A stretch of DNA of 64,000 nt from JAJEBT01 sp965221485 (GTDB lineage Bacteria > Pseudomonadota > Alphaproteobacteria > MPNO01 > UBA830): NCBI GenBank assembly GCA_965221485.1, contig OZ244893.1, positions 558,001 to 622,000 of the forward strand. The letters run 5' to 3'. The notes beneath the pieces are model-generated. The model was not told the DNA's origin, ran no database searches, and worked only from the letters and a program-made list of their open reading frames with translations. Every line of letters starts with the position of its first letter. The stretch's first letter is position 1. Shown piece by piece: positions 25,220 to 33,783 of this stretch. The position numbers were made by a program, and so were the translations under genes.

Positions 25220-25784
25220 CGTCCCACCGTGAAGACCTGGACACCGACATGGCCGAGATCGTGTCGCCCAGACCCTGACCACAAGGTGGAAACCGGGCCA
25301 GTATGCTCCCGATACGGGTGATTTCGGGAATTTTCGCGAGCCCCGGGATCGGCTATCGATTCTGTGATCGGCTATCGATTCTTCGGGGCGGTTCGCCAGG
25401 CCGCCCTTGATCCCGACCGACGGCACACCGGTTACCTGTCGAGTGAAACCTTACCGCCAGTCGGGTTCGAAGAGCGGGGGCAGAAAGAAACAGCTCTTCC
25501 CGGTCCCGGCCTTCCTGTCCAGGGTGCGATCCCCGGGGTACGGCTTCCGTGCGGCGCTACCGCTCCCCGAAACCCGATTTTGTTCAGATTCGCCAGACTC
25601 TCGTTTCGGACAGCGTCGGCTGATTGCTGACACCTTGCAGACGTCAGGTCTTCACGGGCCGCCGCTGCCTGAACGCCCTATTGGGATGACGGCGGTATGA
25701 CAGCTGTTGATGGTCCCTTGGCAGTCGGCATTGTGTCGCGGGTCCGGTAGCGTGATCAGGAGTCCGCCAGATTGCTCTGATTTG
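25220..25784. other. Non-coding stretch containing a short direct repeat
   Basis: No gene was recognised. The only structure seen is a pair of identical 17-base units near 25347-25382, described separately. The stretch separates the TauD gene from the decayed toxin-antitoxin patch. Confidence 0.45.
25347..25382. repeat. Tandem 17-base direct repeat
   Basis: gatcggctatcgattct occurs at 25347-25363 and again at 25366-25382, separated by gt (period 19). Each copy contains the palindrome atcgat. Two copies only; it could be an operator, a slippage duplication or chance. Confidence 0.7.
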
Positions 25785-26012
25785 TCAGTCCAGGTCAAAA
25801 CTGAAATATACCTTTCGCCCGTGCTTCGGCTCGGGAACCTGCGAGTCGGTCTCCCTTGCAATCTCGATCCAATGCTCGACCGCTTCGTTAATGTTCTTAA
25901 GTGCCTCCTCCTGGCTGTCACCATGCGCCATGCACCCCGGAAGTTCGGGCACCTCGGCTATGAAGGCCTGATCCTCGTTGCTCCAGAAAATAGTGATCTC
26001 GTATTTGTGCAT
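25785..26012 (-). CDS. HicB family antitoxin, without an intact toxin partner
   Basis: 75 residues, the length of short HicB proteins lacking a DNA-binding tail. It shows the partial RNase-H-like fold signature: YEITIFWSNEDQAFIAEVPELPGCMAHGDSQEEALKNINEAVEHWIE-type pattern across residues 4-50, including the conserved PELPGCxAHGDSxEEAL. HicB neutralises the small RNase HicA. The hicA gene is expected directly upstream on the same strand, but only fragments resembling it are found there. The ATG at 26012 has a good ribosome binding site (GGAAGGAGAAAAC). It may be a domesticated or relic antitoxin. Confidence 0.85.
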   Translation of the reverse strand: MHKYEITIFWSNEDQAFIAEVPELPGCMAHGDSQEEALKNINEAVEHWIEIARETDSQVPEPKHGRKVYFSFDLD

Positions 26013-26019
26013 CTGTTTT

Positions 26020-26190
26020 CTCCTTCCAATCCGGTTTCAGGATCAACTGCCACACCGGATACAGCCTGGCGCGGCCGTTATCGCCTTGCAGGTCCATCTT
26101 TCCGGAGACATCTGCTTCGCGACGGATGTCATGGCTCCCTCGCTGGCCCTGATTGAACCCAGGACCCGCCATTTCGTTCCTCAGGCCGGC
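26020..26190 (-). pseudogene. Possible decayed hicA toxin fragment
   Basis: Upstream of hicB on the same strand one frame reads AGPGFNQGQRGSHDIRREAD (around 26110-26180), resembling the HicA core xxGFxxxRxxGSHHxFRHxD. A different frame downstream reads ITAAPGCIRCGS (around 26050-26085), resembling the HicA C-terminal xxIxPGTLRSIL. The two pieces lie in different frames with stops between, as expected after a frameshift. The match is short and by eye only, so this is a suggestion. Confidence 0.3.
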
Positions 26191-26242
26191 GACGCTGGTG
26201 TCGGATCCTGCGCGTTGCACGAGACTGGTCAGCATCGGCTTC

Positions 26243-26335
26243 TCACACCGCCCTGTGACGGACAATGCCGTCGCGTAACTTCTGGGTGGAGATGGAGGTG
26301 AGGGCGATGATCTCGTCGGGCCAGGATTGCATCAT
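26243..26335 (-). pseudogene. Possible remnant of a PIN-domain (FitB/VapC-like) toxin
   Basis: Directly downstream of the FitA-like antitoxin gene a frame reads WPDEIIALTSISTQKLRDGIVRH, which resembles the PIN-domain segment xPxxLFLSxITxxELRxGIxRL. The usual catalytic Glu is Lys here, and neither the N-terminal DTN motif nor the C-terminal acidic residues are present. It would be a deletion relic; support is weak. Confidence 0.25.
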
Positions 26336-26379
26336 CCCGGAACCGACCTTCCTTTCTGTCAGCGAGCCGGGCAGCGCAG

Positions 26380-26637
26380 TTATTCCTCTTCCGGGATGGA
26401 GAAGGAGAGCGGCTTGTAGCCAACCCGGACCGGGTGCGGAAGCTCTATTCCGTGTTCTGTCCCGAAGTACCGTGCGAACGCCTCGGACGGCTTCGGTTGG
26501 TGCCCGGTCTTCATGCGTTTCTCGTGAATCAGGCGGCGCACCAGCTCTTCCATCGATATGCCGAGCCTCCGTGCTTCCTGGCGCAGCCAGGACTTGTCGT
26601 CCGGATGAATGTTGCGAACCGTGATGCTGGTGCTCAT
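26380..26637 (-). CDS. FitA/VapB-like ribbon-helix-helix antitoxin, toxin partner missing
   Basis: 85 residues, ATG at 26637 with AGGAGG 6 bases upstream. The N-terminal half is an Arc/CopG-type ribbon-helix-helix DNA-binding fold: TSITVRNIHPDDKSWLRQEARRLGISMEELVRRLI in pattern (residues 3-37). The C-terminal half (SEAFARYFGTEHGIELPHP) is the usual toxin-binding tail of this antitoxin group. Such proteins bind a PIN-domain RNase and autoregulate their operon. The place where fitB/vapC should be (just downstream on the minus strand) contains only a doubtful fragment, so this is an orphan antitoxin. It is part of a patch with the orphan hicB. Confidence 0.85.
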   Translation of the reverse strand: MSTSITVRNIHPDDKSWLRQEARRLGISMEELVRRLIHEKRMKTGHQPKPSEAFARYFGTEHGIELPHPVRVGYKPLSFSIPEEE

Positions 26638-27016
26638 GCCGGCCCTCCTGTTCGGTCTGCCCACCCTGGTGGCTGTTCGCCATCCCGTCATGCCAACACC
26701 ACCAGCAGGGCAAGCCTCTGTCAATCGCGCCCGCCGGATGCGCGGAAGCGAATGAACAGGGTTGGACAAGGTGCCATAAAGCCACCCGTGAGAGCCTTTG
26801 AAAACCAGTGCCTGAACATAAGTTATCCCGTCGAGAAGGTAACGAATTCTCGTGACGTTCCCCGACATTCATGACGGGCAGGGTGCGTGTTGTGGGCGCG
26901 GATCGCCACGCATTGTGGCAAGCAGACTGACCGACACCCCCTGTCAGCAGCGTGAATGTGTCGGTTCGTTTCTGTTTTTGTCCGATCTCTATACGGTCTG
27001 GCAACGCTGAACGGCA
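26638..27016. other. Non-coding spacer upstream of the orphan antitoxin
   Basis: No gene was recognised in these 379 bases; the antitoxin frame is open far upstream, but without family similarity or a better ribosome binding site. Confidence 0.4.
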
Positions 27017-28009
27017 TCAGGCTCGGGCCCATTCTCCGCGTCCCCGGCTTTCCAGCATCACGTCGACAAAAAGCTCATCGATGGAATCAAGCCGGGATGT
27101 GAGGCCCGAAGATCGGGAATACTGCAATAGCATTTCGAGGCTCTTCCGGTTTGCTGGCGTCAGCCCATATTCCCATGGATCGGGACCGAGGAAGGCCTCC
27201 TGGGCGTTCCACTCGTCCATGAACCAGGCAAGCGGCACCACGCGAGGGTTTGCAAGGCGCCGGTAGGCCGCCTGTTTCGCGTCTTCAAATGCGCGGGCCA
27301 GATTGCTGGCGATCCACGGGTGTTCATTCAGAAGGTCTTCCCGGATGGCTGTCACATGCATGATGGGAAAGATGCTGGTTCTTCGAAAGTAGGCCTCTTC
27401 TTCCTGGCGATAGTTTTCGAACAGGCGGCCAACCCGCGGGTCTCCGCGCAGGATCGGGGAGATGATATCCGGATGCAGAACGGCATCGAGATCGCCGCTT
27501 GCAAGCATTTCCGCCAGGTCTGACCCTGGTTCCGCCCGCATGATGCGGTAGCCGGGCGGTGGATCGAAGGGGATGTCTTCTTCCAGTTCGGTCACCCAGT
27601 CGATCGAGGTCAGATCAACTCCATACTCACCGGCAAGCAGGCCGCGGAGATAAAGGGTTGCCGTTGTCTGAAACGTCTTGACGCCGATTCGTTTTCCGTC
27701 GAGATCCCGGGGCTCCCGAATTCCCTTGTCCGTATTCACAAATATGAAACCGTGGCGAAAACGGCGATGCAGAAATACGGGAATCGCGGTAAGGGGATAG
27801 CCGCGATCGCGGGCCATCAGATAGGACGAACCGGACAGCTCACAGATGTCAAATTCCTGGTTGCGGATCATGCGCCAGTGCCGGGTCGAGGAATCCATGC
27901 TTGTGAGAACGTTCAGTTCGATTCCATCCGGGCTGACGCTGCCCTCCTTGAGTGCGCGGATGATTTCGTAGTCGCCGCAGGCGAGACTCAACTCCAGTTT
28001 CTTGACCAT
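27017..28009 (-). CDS. 4,5-dihydroxyphthalate decarboxylase-like / substrate-binding-protein-fold protein
   Basis: 330 residues. It matches the family shared by Pht5-type 4,5-dihydroxyphthalate decarboxylases and NitT/TauT-like solute-binding proteins: LELSLACGDYEIIRALKEGSV (about 5-25), PDGIELNVL, FDICELSGSSYLMARDRGYPLTAIPVF (about 53-79) and RHGFIFVNTDKGIREPRDLDGKRIGV (about 84-109). There is no signal peptide or lipobox, so the protein should stay in the cytosol and an enzymatic role is more likely than transport; no ABC permease or ATPase gene is nearby. It is the last gene of a three-gene minus-strand operon after the isochorismatase and cupin genes (54 bases from the cupin stop). Confidence 0.75.
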   Translation of the reverse strand: MVKKLELSLACGDYEIIRALKEGSVSPDGIELNVLTSMDSSTRHWRMIRNQEFDICELSGSSYLMARDRGYPLTAIPVFLHRRFRHGFIFVNTDKGIREPRDLDGKRIGVKTFQTTATLYLRGLLAGEYGVDLTSIDWVTELEEDIPFDPPPGYRIMRAEPGSDLAEMLASGDLDAVLHPDIISPILRGDPRVGRLFENYRQEEEAYFRRTSIFPIMHVTAIREDLLNEHPWIASNLARAFEDAKQAAYRRLANPRVVPLAWFMDEWNAQEAFLGPDPWEYGLTPANRKSLEMLLQYSRSSGLTSRLDSIDELFVDVMLESRGRGEWARA

Positions 28010-28063
28010 GGGCCGGAAGCTCCGTCGGGGAGGAATTGCAGTGGTTTCGATGAGGGGAGAGCT

Positions 28064-28609
28064 TCAGCCTCCGGTGCGTATCTCGAGGTCCGGATTGTCG
28101 AGGGCCTGAAGCCGACGAAGCTCGGGATCGGCATACCGGGGCCGCGAGGGTCTGGGATTGCCCAGCATGACCTGAAAATAGCAGTCCTCGGTCGTGTCGT
28201 TACGGATGCAGTGGACCTGGCCCGGCGGATTGTAGATCATGTCCCATGGACCCACTTGCCGCTCCGCTGTGGTCTCTCCGTTCTTCCATACAATCGTCGG
28301 ATGACCCTTGAGGACGAAAAAGACTTCTTCCTCGCCGTCATGATGATGGAGAGGCTGCTCGTGCCCCGGAGGCATCTGGAGAACCGTAAGGGTAAAACTG
28401 GCGCCCATCAGGGCGTTGGGGTCGTTGTGATCAACGTTGCCGCTGGTCCCCAGATATCGGCGTTGGGAGCGGGAATACTTTTCATCGACCTGGGTCTCCA
28501 TGCCCCAGACACGCCAGTTGGCGTCCCGGCTGGCGAAGGTCTTGCAATGACGATCAAGCGATGCTTCGAGCTGGCTCCCTTTGGAGACAGAATTGATGTC
28601 GGTTGGCAT
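28064..28609 (-). CDS. Cupin-domain protein of an aromatic/amide catabolic type
   Basis: 181 residues. Start at 28609, where GAGG lies about six bases upstream; an ATG at 28621 overlapping the preceding stop (ATGA) is the alternative. The single cupin barrel holds motif 1 as PPGHEQPLHHHDGEEEVFFVLKG (about 84-106: three consecutive histidines and a glutamate as metal ligands) and motif 2 as GPWDMIYNPPGQVHCIRN (about 119-136). The spacing and ligands fit a metal-binding cupin enzyme or binding protein. The gene is sandwiched between an isochorismatase-family hydrolase and a Pht5-like protein, so it probably acts on the same compound. The reaction is unknown. Confidence 0.8.
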   Translation of the reverse strand: MPTDINSVSKGSQLEASLDRHCKTFASRDANWRVWGMETQVDEKYSRSQRRYLGTSGNVDHNDPNALMGASFTLTVLQMPPGHEQPLHHHDGEEEVFFVLKGHPTIVWKNGETTAERQVGPWDMIYNPPGQVHCIRNDTTEDCYFQVMLGNPRPSRPRYADPELRRLQALDNPDLEIRTGG

Positions 28610-28617
28610 TGTGAACC

Positions 28618-29325
28618 TCATTCCGCGGCCTGGGCGGTGGGAAAGGTCTCCTCGAGGTGGATGGTGATTTCCTCGAGGGTCATGACGTCCGCATATTTGT
28701 GGTGCATATCGAACAGATTGACCTTGTGGGACAGTTCGGACCGATCGAAAACACATTCCTCCGCAATCGTGACGTGATAACCATTGGAGTAGGCATCCAC
28801 GACGGAGGCTCGCACGCAGCCAGAGGTGCTTTCGCCGCAAACAATCAGACTGGATACGCCAAGCCGGGTCAGATGTGCGACCAGAGGCGTCGAGTGAAAG
28901 GCGCTGGCACGTTCCTTGCGGATGACGACATCGCCTTCGAGCGGTGTGAAGGCAGGATGGATATCCATCATGTCGTCGCCTGTGTCGTATCCTGTTTGCC
29001 GGTTTGTAGAGCGAACCCGACCCTTGCGAACCGAGCCCGTGACATAAAGTACGGGAAGTCCGGCCTTGCGACAGGCGGCGAACAGGCTCCGGGTCGGCTC
29101 AATGGCATCCCACGCAAACTTTCCACAACTGTTCGGAAACTCGTCGACCAGCTCATGGGGGAATTTCCCAGGGTCTCCACGATAGACGAAATTGTACAGA
29201 TCGATGGCAAGGAGGGCCGGTCGCGGCCCGACAAAGAGCTCCCGGCGATAGGGCTCGTAAATCTTCAGCAAATGGGGCGACATCACGTCGCGCCAGCAAT
29301 GATCTTCAAAGTCTCTGGGTATCAT
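28618..29325 (-). CDS. Isochorismatase family cysteine hydrolase
   Basis: 235 residues, ATG at 29325 with GGAG seven bases upstream. The catalytic triad of the nicotinamidase/N-carbamoylsarcosine amidohydrolase branch is present: D42 (LAIDLYNF), K137 (VIRKERASAF) and C170 (GESTSGCVRASVVDAY). These enzymes hydrolyse amides, ureides or carbamoyl groups in the cytosol. N-carbamoylsarcosine amidase, maleamate amidase and similar enzymes are the nearest functional parallels, consistent with a pathway for an N-heterocycle or amide. It is the first gene of the operon with the cupin and Pht5-like genes, and divergent from the aldolase-like gene. Confidence 0.9.
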   Translation of the reverse strand: MIPRDFEDHCWRDVMSPHLLKIYEPYRRELFVGPRPALLAIDLYNFVYRGDPGKFPHELVDEFPNSCGKFAWDAIEPTRSLFAACRKAGLPVLYVTGSVRKGRVRSTNRQTGYDTGDDMMDIHPAFTPLEGDVVIRKERASAFHSTPLVAHLTRLGVSSLIVCGESTSGCVRASVVDAYSNGYHVTIAEECVFDRSELSHKVNLFDMHHKYADVMTLEEITIHLEETFPTAQAAE

Positions 29326-29617
29326 CGTCTCGCTCCTGCAGTTGGCATAGATTAGTGAATGATCGCGAGGATTGCGACAGCCTGCAATTCCGCTCTGTGT
29401 GCTTTCGGACAGAGGTCTCCAAAAGCAGGAACAGCGAGTGTCGTGACACCGTCGCGAAGCCGTGCCTGCGGGTGTCCGGTCACGGGCTGCCCTGGATGCA
29501 TGTCTTCGGATCTCTGGGACGGTCAATGGTCCGGGACCGAGGCAGGGCTGGCGATAAGATGTGGTGCATGCTATCACCCCGAAGCGACAAGGGTTCTGGA
29601 TCCGGGGCGGATTGAAA

Positions 29618-30334
29618 ATGGACAAATTGGCGGCAGCCATGCGCGATGTGGTCGTTGCGAACCGGATCCTGGCCCGGGAAGAGGTCGTGGACGCATACGG
29701 CCATGTAAGTATTCGCCACCCGAACGACCCGGGACGTTATCTTCTGAGCCGGTCGCGTAGTCCGGAACTGGTGACGCTGGCGGACATCATGGAATTCAGC
29801 CTTGACGGGGAGGCGGTTGACGACGACCGGACACCCTATGCGGAACGGCATATCCATGGCGCAATTTATGAGGCGCGCCCCGACATCGAGGCCGTGGTTC
29901 ACAATCATTCCCATGCGGTCATTCCTTTTGGCGTCACGCCAGTGCCACTGAGGCCGGTCGCCCATGTCGGCGCCTCGATCGGTCACCACCTCCCGATCTG
30001 GGATATTCGCGATAACTTCGGAGACACCAACCTTCTGGTTGTGAATATGGAACAGGGGAGAGACCTGGCTGCCACGCTGGGCGACGATACGGTCGTGCTG
30101 ATGAGAGGCCACGGATGCGCGGTCACGGGAAAATCGGTGGAAGCGGCTGTGATGACGTCCATCTACCTGCAGGTCAATGCCCAGCTGGTTCAGGATTCGC
30201 TCAACATGCACGATAGCGTCGACTATCTCTCGGAAGGGGAAATCCGCTTGTGTACCCGGACGTTCCTGAGCGATTTCTCGGTGCGCCGCGCTTGGGAGTA
30301 TTTTCGACGAAGAGCCGGCGCCGACCTTTTCTGA
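29618..30334 (+). CDS. Class II aldolase/adducin family protein
   Basis: 238 residues, ATG at 29618. The zinc site of this family is visible: E76 in AERHIHGAIY (general acid/ligand region), the pair H95/H97 in VVHNHSHAV and a further histidine in LMRGHGCAVTG (about 164-174). VDAYGHVSIRHP (about 24-35) is the typical N-terminal block. Members include L-fuculose-phosphate and rhamnulose aldolases and a catabolic branch in aromatic and uronate degradation. The phosphate-binding glycine motif of sugar-phosphate aldolases appears weak, so a non-phosphorylated substrate or decarboxylase role is possible. It is divergent from the isochorismatase operon (about 290 bases) and followed by the DUF1015 gene. 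Confidence 0.85.
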   Translation: MDKLAAAMRDVVVANRILAREEVVDAYGHVSIRHPNDPGRYLLSRSRSPELVTLADIMEFSLDGEAVDDDRTPYAERHIHGAIYEARPDIEAVVHNHSHAVIPFGVTPVPLRPVAHVGASIGHHLPIWDIRDNFGDTNLLVVNMEQGRDLAATLGDDTVVLMRGHGCAVTGKSVEAAVMTSIYLQVNAQLVQDSLNMHDSVDYLSEGEIRLCTRTFLSDFSVRRAWEYFRRRAGADLF

Positions 30335-30444
30335 GATGCCTTGCCGCGCATGACTTCCCTTTCCGGAACTGATGTTCCTCTGCGCCGCCGCTGCGAGGCA
30401 TTCCGCAACTGCGACACTGGTTCCGCTTTCTGGCGCCGGGTCCC

Positions 30445-31677
30445 ATGACCCTTGTTCATCCCTTTGAAGGTCTGCGCCCGGCCCCCGGTTGGGCTGCAGA
30501 CATCGCGGCTCCACCCTATGACGTGGTGACCGTCAATGACGTCAGGGAAACGGTTGCACGAAAGCCTCACAGTTTTCTGCGTGTGTCGCGGGCGGAAGCC
30601 TTGTTGCCTGAGGTCCAAACCCCCTATTCGGATCAGGTCTACGCTGCGGCGGCACGGTATTTCGCCGAGCTGACGTCATCAGGAAAACTGGTGCGTGATC
30701 CTCGTGCGGTTTACTACGTCTACCGCATGACGACCGAAGACCGTACGCAGACCGGGATTGTGGCTTCTGTATCCGGGTCGGCCTATGCGGAGAACCGGGT
30801 TCGGCGACATGAACTCACCCGACCGGACAAGGAGGATGATCGGGTCCGCCAGATCGAAGCGGTAAACGCCATAACAGGTCTCGTAATGATTGTTGGCCCG
30901 TCAGGGCAATTTCCATACTCGCTGCTGTCGCAAGCGGTGGTCCGGGAGCCTGTCGCCATCGCGCCCGATGTGAACGGTGCGCGCCACGAATTATGGGCCG
31001 TCTTTGATCCGGATGAAATTACGGCGATTTCGGAAGCGGTCAACAGCATGGGTGCCCTGTATATGGCCGATGGACATCATCGATCGGCTGCTGCCTGCCG
31101 GGTGATCCAGGCGAGACGAGCGGCGGGCAAACGTGGCAGTCCGGCCCAGGAGGGTTTCCCTGGCGTTATCTTTCCCTCCAATCAGGTGTGCATCCTCGGT
31201 TATCATCGTCTGGTTCGCGATCTCCGCGGCTGGACCCCTGAGCGATTGCAGGCTGCCCTCGAGAAAGACTTCGTGATTCACCCCGCCGGAACGGTCGTGC
31301 GGCCTGTCAGCGCAGGTACCTTCGGCATGTGTCTCCACGGCCGCTGGTTTCATCTCGAATTGAAGAAACCTGCATCGGGAAACGACCCGGTAGAGGCGCT
31401 CTCTGTCAGCTGTCTGACCCGCCTGGTTCTGGAACCTCTGCTGCAGGTGGGAGACCCGCGTACCGATCCCCGCATCGACTTTGTGGGCGGGGAGGATGGT
31501 CCCGAGACTGTGGCCGCGCGGGTAGCCTCCGGAGAAATGGAGGTGGGCTTTACCCTGAGCCCGGTAACGATTGGCGAGTTGATGGATGTGGCGGATGCCG
31601 GAAGAATCCTGCCTCCCAAGACAACCTGGTTCGAACCCAAGCTCGCCGACGGCCTGATATCATTGCCGCTTGATTGA
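30445..31677 (+). CDS. DUF1015 family protein
   Basis: 410 residues, full length for the family. Hallmarks are the start HPFEGLRPAPGWAADIAAPPYDVV (about 5-28), an RHELTRPDKEDDRVRQIEAVNA stretch (about 120-141) that matches the conserved RHExT block, and the signature ALYMADGHHRSAAA (about 203-216). DUF1015 genes often lie near serine/D-3-phosphoglycerate or D-2-hydroxyacid metabolism in other bacteria, and the protein is thought to be a cytosolic enzyme or kinase-like protein, but no activity is established. It lies 110 bases after the aldolase-like gene, and a T-rich terminator-like hairpin is found downstream. Confidence 0.88.
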   Translation: MTLVHPFEGLRPAPGWAADIAAPPYDVVTVNDVRETVARKPHSFLRVSRAEALLPEVQTPYSDQVYAAAARYFAELTSSGKLVRDPRAVYYVYRMTTEDRTQTGIVASVSGSAYAENRVRRHELTRPDKEDDRVRQIEAVNAITGLVMIVGPSGQFPYSLLSQAVVREPVAIAPDVNGARHELWAVFDPDEITAISEAVNSMGALYMADGHHRSAAACRVIQARRAAGKRGSPAQEGFPGVIFPSNQVCILGYHRLVRDLRGWTPERLQAALEKDFVIHPAGTVVRPVSAGTFGMCLHGRWFHLELKKPASGNDPVEALSVSCLTRLVLEPLLQVGDPRTDPRIDFVGGEDGPETVAARVASGEMEVGFTLSPVTIGELMDVADAGRILPPKTTWFEPKLADGLISLPLD

Positions 31678-31815
31678 CCGGGGGACAGCCTGCCCCTGAT
31701 CCCGACGTACAGAACAGTTATGGACGCGGCTTCTTCGCCGGGATTCGCTCCCGGCCACCAGTTGGTATGGGCAGAGCAGTGAAACGCCTCAGCCACGGCC
31801 TGGACCGGGCCACGG

Positions 31816-31848
31816 CCCGCTGCCGGCGGGTTGTTTCTTGCTTTTTTC
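31816..31848 (+). terminator. Probable intrinsic terminator of the DUF1015 gene
   Basis: A GC-rich 5-bp stem (cccgc at 31816-31820, gcggg at 31826-31830) is followed by the T-rich run ttgtttcttgctttttt (31831-31847). It lies 140 bases after the stop and before the convergent TRAP permease gene. Confidence 0.5.
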
Positions 31849-31935
31849 GAAACGTGCTCGTCGTGCGCTTTCGGGTACCCATGTGCCAACCATAAATCCG
31901 TGTCCGGCAACAGGCGCTGACGAGTGCCTCGCCGA

Positions 31936-33246
31936 CTACAGCAACCGTGGCAGCAACGTGGCGATCGGCGGGAAGGCGGCGATCACCACCATGCCGAGCA
32001 GAAAGATGATGACAAACGGCCAGGTTGCGGCAAAAACCTGCTGCAGGGTGGCTCTGTCCGTTGCCCCCTTGAAGGCAAAGATCGTGTAGCCAAACGGGGG
32101 GGTGATTCCGCCGATGGTGACGTTCAGCAGCATCAGCAACCAGAACCAGATCGGATCGAATTCGAGTGATTTGATGAGCGGTTGATAAATGGGAATCACC
32201 ACAAGCATCAAGGCGATCTGGTCAATAAACATGCAAAGAATGAAGGGGATCAGCATCATGATGAACAGCATCACATAGGCATGCAGATCAAGACTGGCCA
32301 CCAGGTTGGTCAGCTCCCGGGTCGAACCGGTAAAGGCCAGAAGCTGGCTGAACATCTTGGAACTGGCCATGATGACCAGGATCATGCTGGTGATGAAAGC
32401 GGCCGAGGCGACCGAGTCGGAAAACATTTTCCAGTTCAGCTTTCGGTAATAGGCCGCTGTCAGCAGGGCTCCCAAAACTCCCGTGGCGGCAGATTCTGAT
32501 GGAGTGGCAATGCCCAGCAGAATGAAGCCCATAACACAGAAAATAATCAGGGCGAACGGTGTTACGCGCAGGATGGCCCGGAGTTTTTCAGCTGCGGTGA
32601 CCTGGCTTGCAGACGCTGCAGCGTCTTCGCGTGCAAGCTCCGGATTGAGACGAACGCGCCCCATTGTATATGCGAGGAACATGGCCGAGAGCATGAGTCC
32701 GGGCAGTATTCCTGCGATCAGCAACCCGGCAATGGAGACATTGGCAAGGGTTCCGATTATGATGACCAGAACACTGGGCGGAATGATGGGAGCGAGGGAT
32801 GCTCCTGCCAGGATCGCTCCGATCGACATCTTCGTATCGTAGTTCCGGTCCAGCATTCCCGGAAACAGCGTCCGGGCCATCATTGCGGCCACGCCCATTG
32901 CAGCGCCCGAGAGTGCACCGAAGATCGTCGAGAGCGCAATACAGAGAACATACTGTCTGCCCTTGACCCTTCCGACCAGCTTGTCCACGGAATCGAACAG
33001 TGTATCGATCGAACCGGAGCGAAACAGAAGTTCCCCCATGAGAATGAAGAGGGGAATGGCGGAGAGCGCCGCAATATTCGTAGTCTCGAAAATCGAATTC
33101 GCGACCAGCCCAAATCCGGGTTGGCCGAGGATGATGAGGACGCCGAATATGTTGATCAGAAGAAAGGCGACAAAGATCGGCACTCCGGTCATGAAAACCG
33201 CGAGAAGAAGCGTCAATCCGGCCGAGAGGATACCCCACCATTCCAT
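31936..33246 (-). CDS. TRAP transporter large permease (DctM type)
   Basis: 436 residues, multi-spanning (about 12 segments). It is the transport subunit of a tripartite ATP-independent periplasmic system that imports organic acids using the sodium gradient. Signatures include LSGAAMGVAAMMARTLFPGM (about 115-134), SLAPIIPPSVLVIIIGTLANVSIAGLLIAGI (about 155-185), and LNVTIGGITPPFGYTIFAFKG near the C-terminus. Its start codon overlaps the stop of the small permease gene by one base (TAATG), so translation is coupled. Together with the upstream DctQ and DctP it forms a complete transporter. Confidence 0.94.
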   Translation of the reverse strand: MEWWGILSAGLTLLLAVFMTGVPIFVAFLLINIFGVLIILGQPGFGLVANSIFETTNIAALSAIPLFILMGELLFRSGSIDTLFDSVDKLVGRVKGRQYVLCIALSTIFGALSGAAMGVAAMMARTLFPGMLDRNYDTKMSIGAILAGASLAPIIPPSVLVIIIGTLANVSIAGLLIAGILPGLMLSAMFLAYTMGRVRLNPELAREDAAASASQVTAAEKLRAILRVTPFALIIFCVMGFILLGIATPSESAATGVLGALLTAAYYRKLNWKMFSDSVASAAFITSMILVIMASSKMFSQLLAFTGSTRELTNLVASLDLHAYVMLFIMMLIPFILCMFIDQIALMLVVIPIYQPLIKSLEFDPIWFWLLMLLNVTIGGITPPFGYTIFAFKGATDRATLQQVFAATWPFVIIFLLGMVVIAAFPPIATLLPRLL

Positions 33247-33764
33247 TACTCGAAATGCCCCTCGGTTCCCTGGCCAATCTGAATCTTGCGGTAATCAAGC
33301 ATGCGCAGGAAGTGAAGGGCTGACATGCCGAAGCCATAGGTGATGAACACCGATATCCAGTATTTGGGAATCGGTTTGACCTTCATCAGGTGAACGTCCT
33401 TCACGACTTGCCGGATGTTCTCGTCGAGACTGATCCATGTGCCGAGCACACATGCAATGAAGCACAGCAGGTAGATGCACCAGTAGACCGGTTTTGCCCG
33501 TGACGGTGAGAGAAGGTCGACCAGAAATGTAACCGCGACATGCCCTTTTGCCCGGGTTACATGGGGCATCATCAGAAAACATCCGATGCACAGGGAATAG
33601 GATACGGCCTCGTCTGCCCACCAGGTGGGCGCGTTGAAAAAATAACGCGCGCCCACCTCGTAGCAATAGGAAAAGACGATGATGACCAGACAGAGTTTGG
33701 CGAGATGAAAGCCCACTTCAGTGACGCCGTCATGCAGCCATAGCGCTCCTCTGAGCATGATCAT
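33246..33764 (-). CDS. TRAP transporter small permease (DctQ type)
   Basis: 172 residues with four membrane segments: about 15-38 (VGFHLAKLCLVIIVFSYCYEVGAR), 48-66, 88-110 and 135-155. The first helix ends in the family-typical EVGARYFFNAPTWWADEAVSY, matching the E-xxR-Y-x-F-x-xPxxWxxE-signature of DctQ proteins. It is the inner-membrane partner of DctM and sits between the binding protein gene (20 bases upstream) and the large permease gene. Confidence 0.92.
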   Translation of the reverse strand: MIMLRGALWLHDGVTEVGFHLAKLCLVIIVFSYCYEVGARYFFNAPTWWADEAVSYSLCIGCFLMMPHVTRAKGHVAVTFLVDLLSPSRAKPVYWCIYLLCFIACVLGTWISLDENIRQVVKDVHLMKVKPIPKYWISVFITYGFGMSALHFLRMLDYRKIQIGQGTEGHFE

Positions 33765-33783
33765 CAGGCCTGGTTGTTGATGG

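Noticed and set aside
29480..30514. 344-codon minus-strand frame over the aldolase-like gene
   Set aside because: Antisense shadow without family similarity; the plus strand has the zinc-binding histidines.
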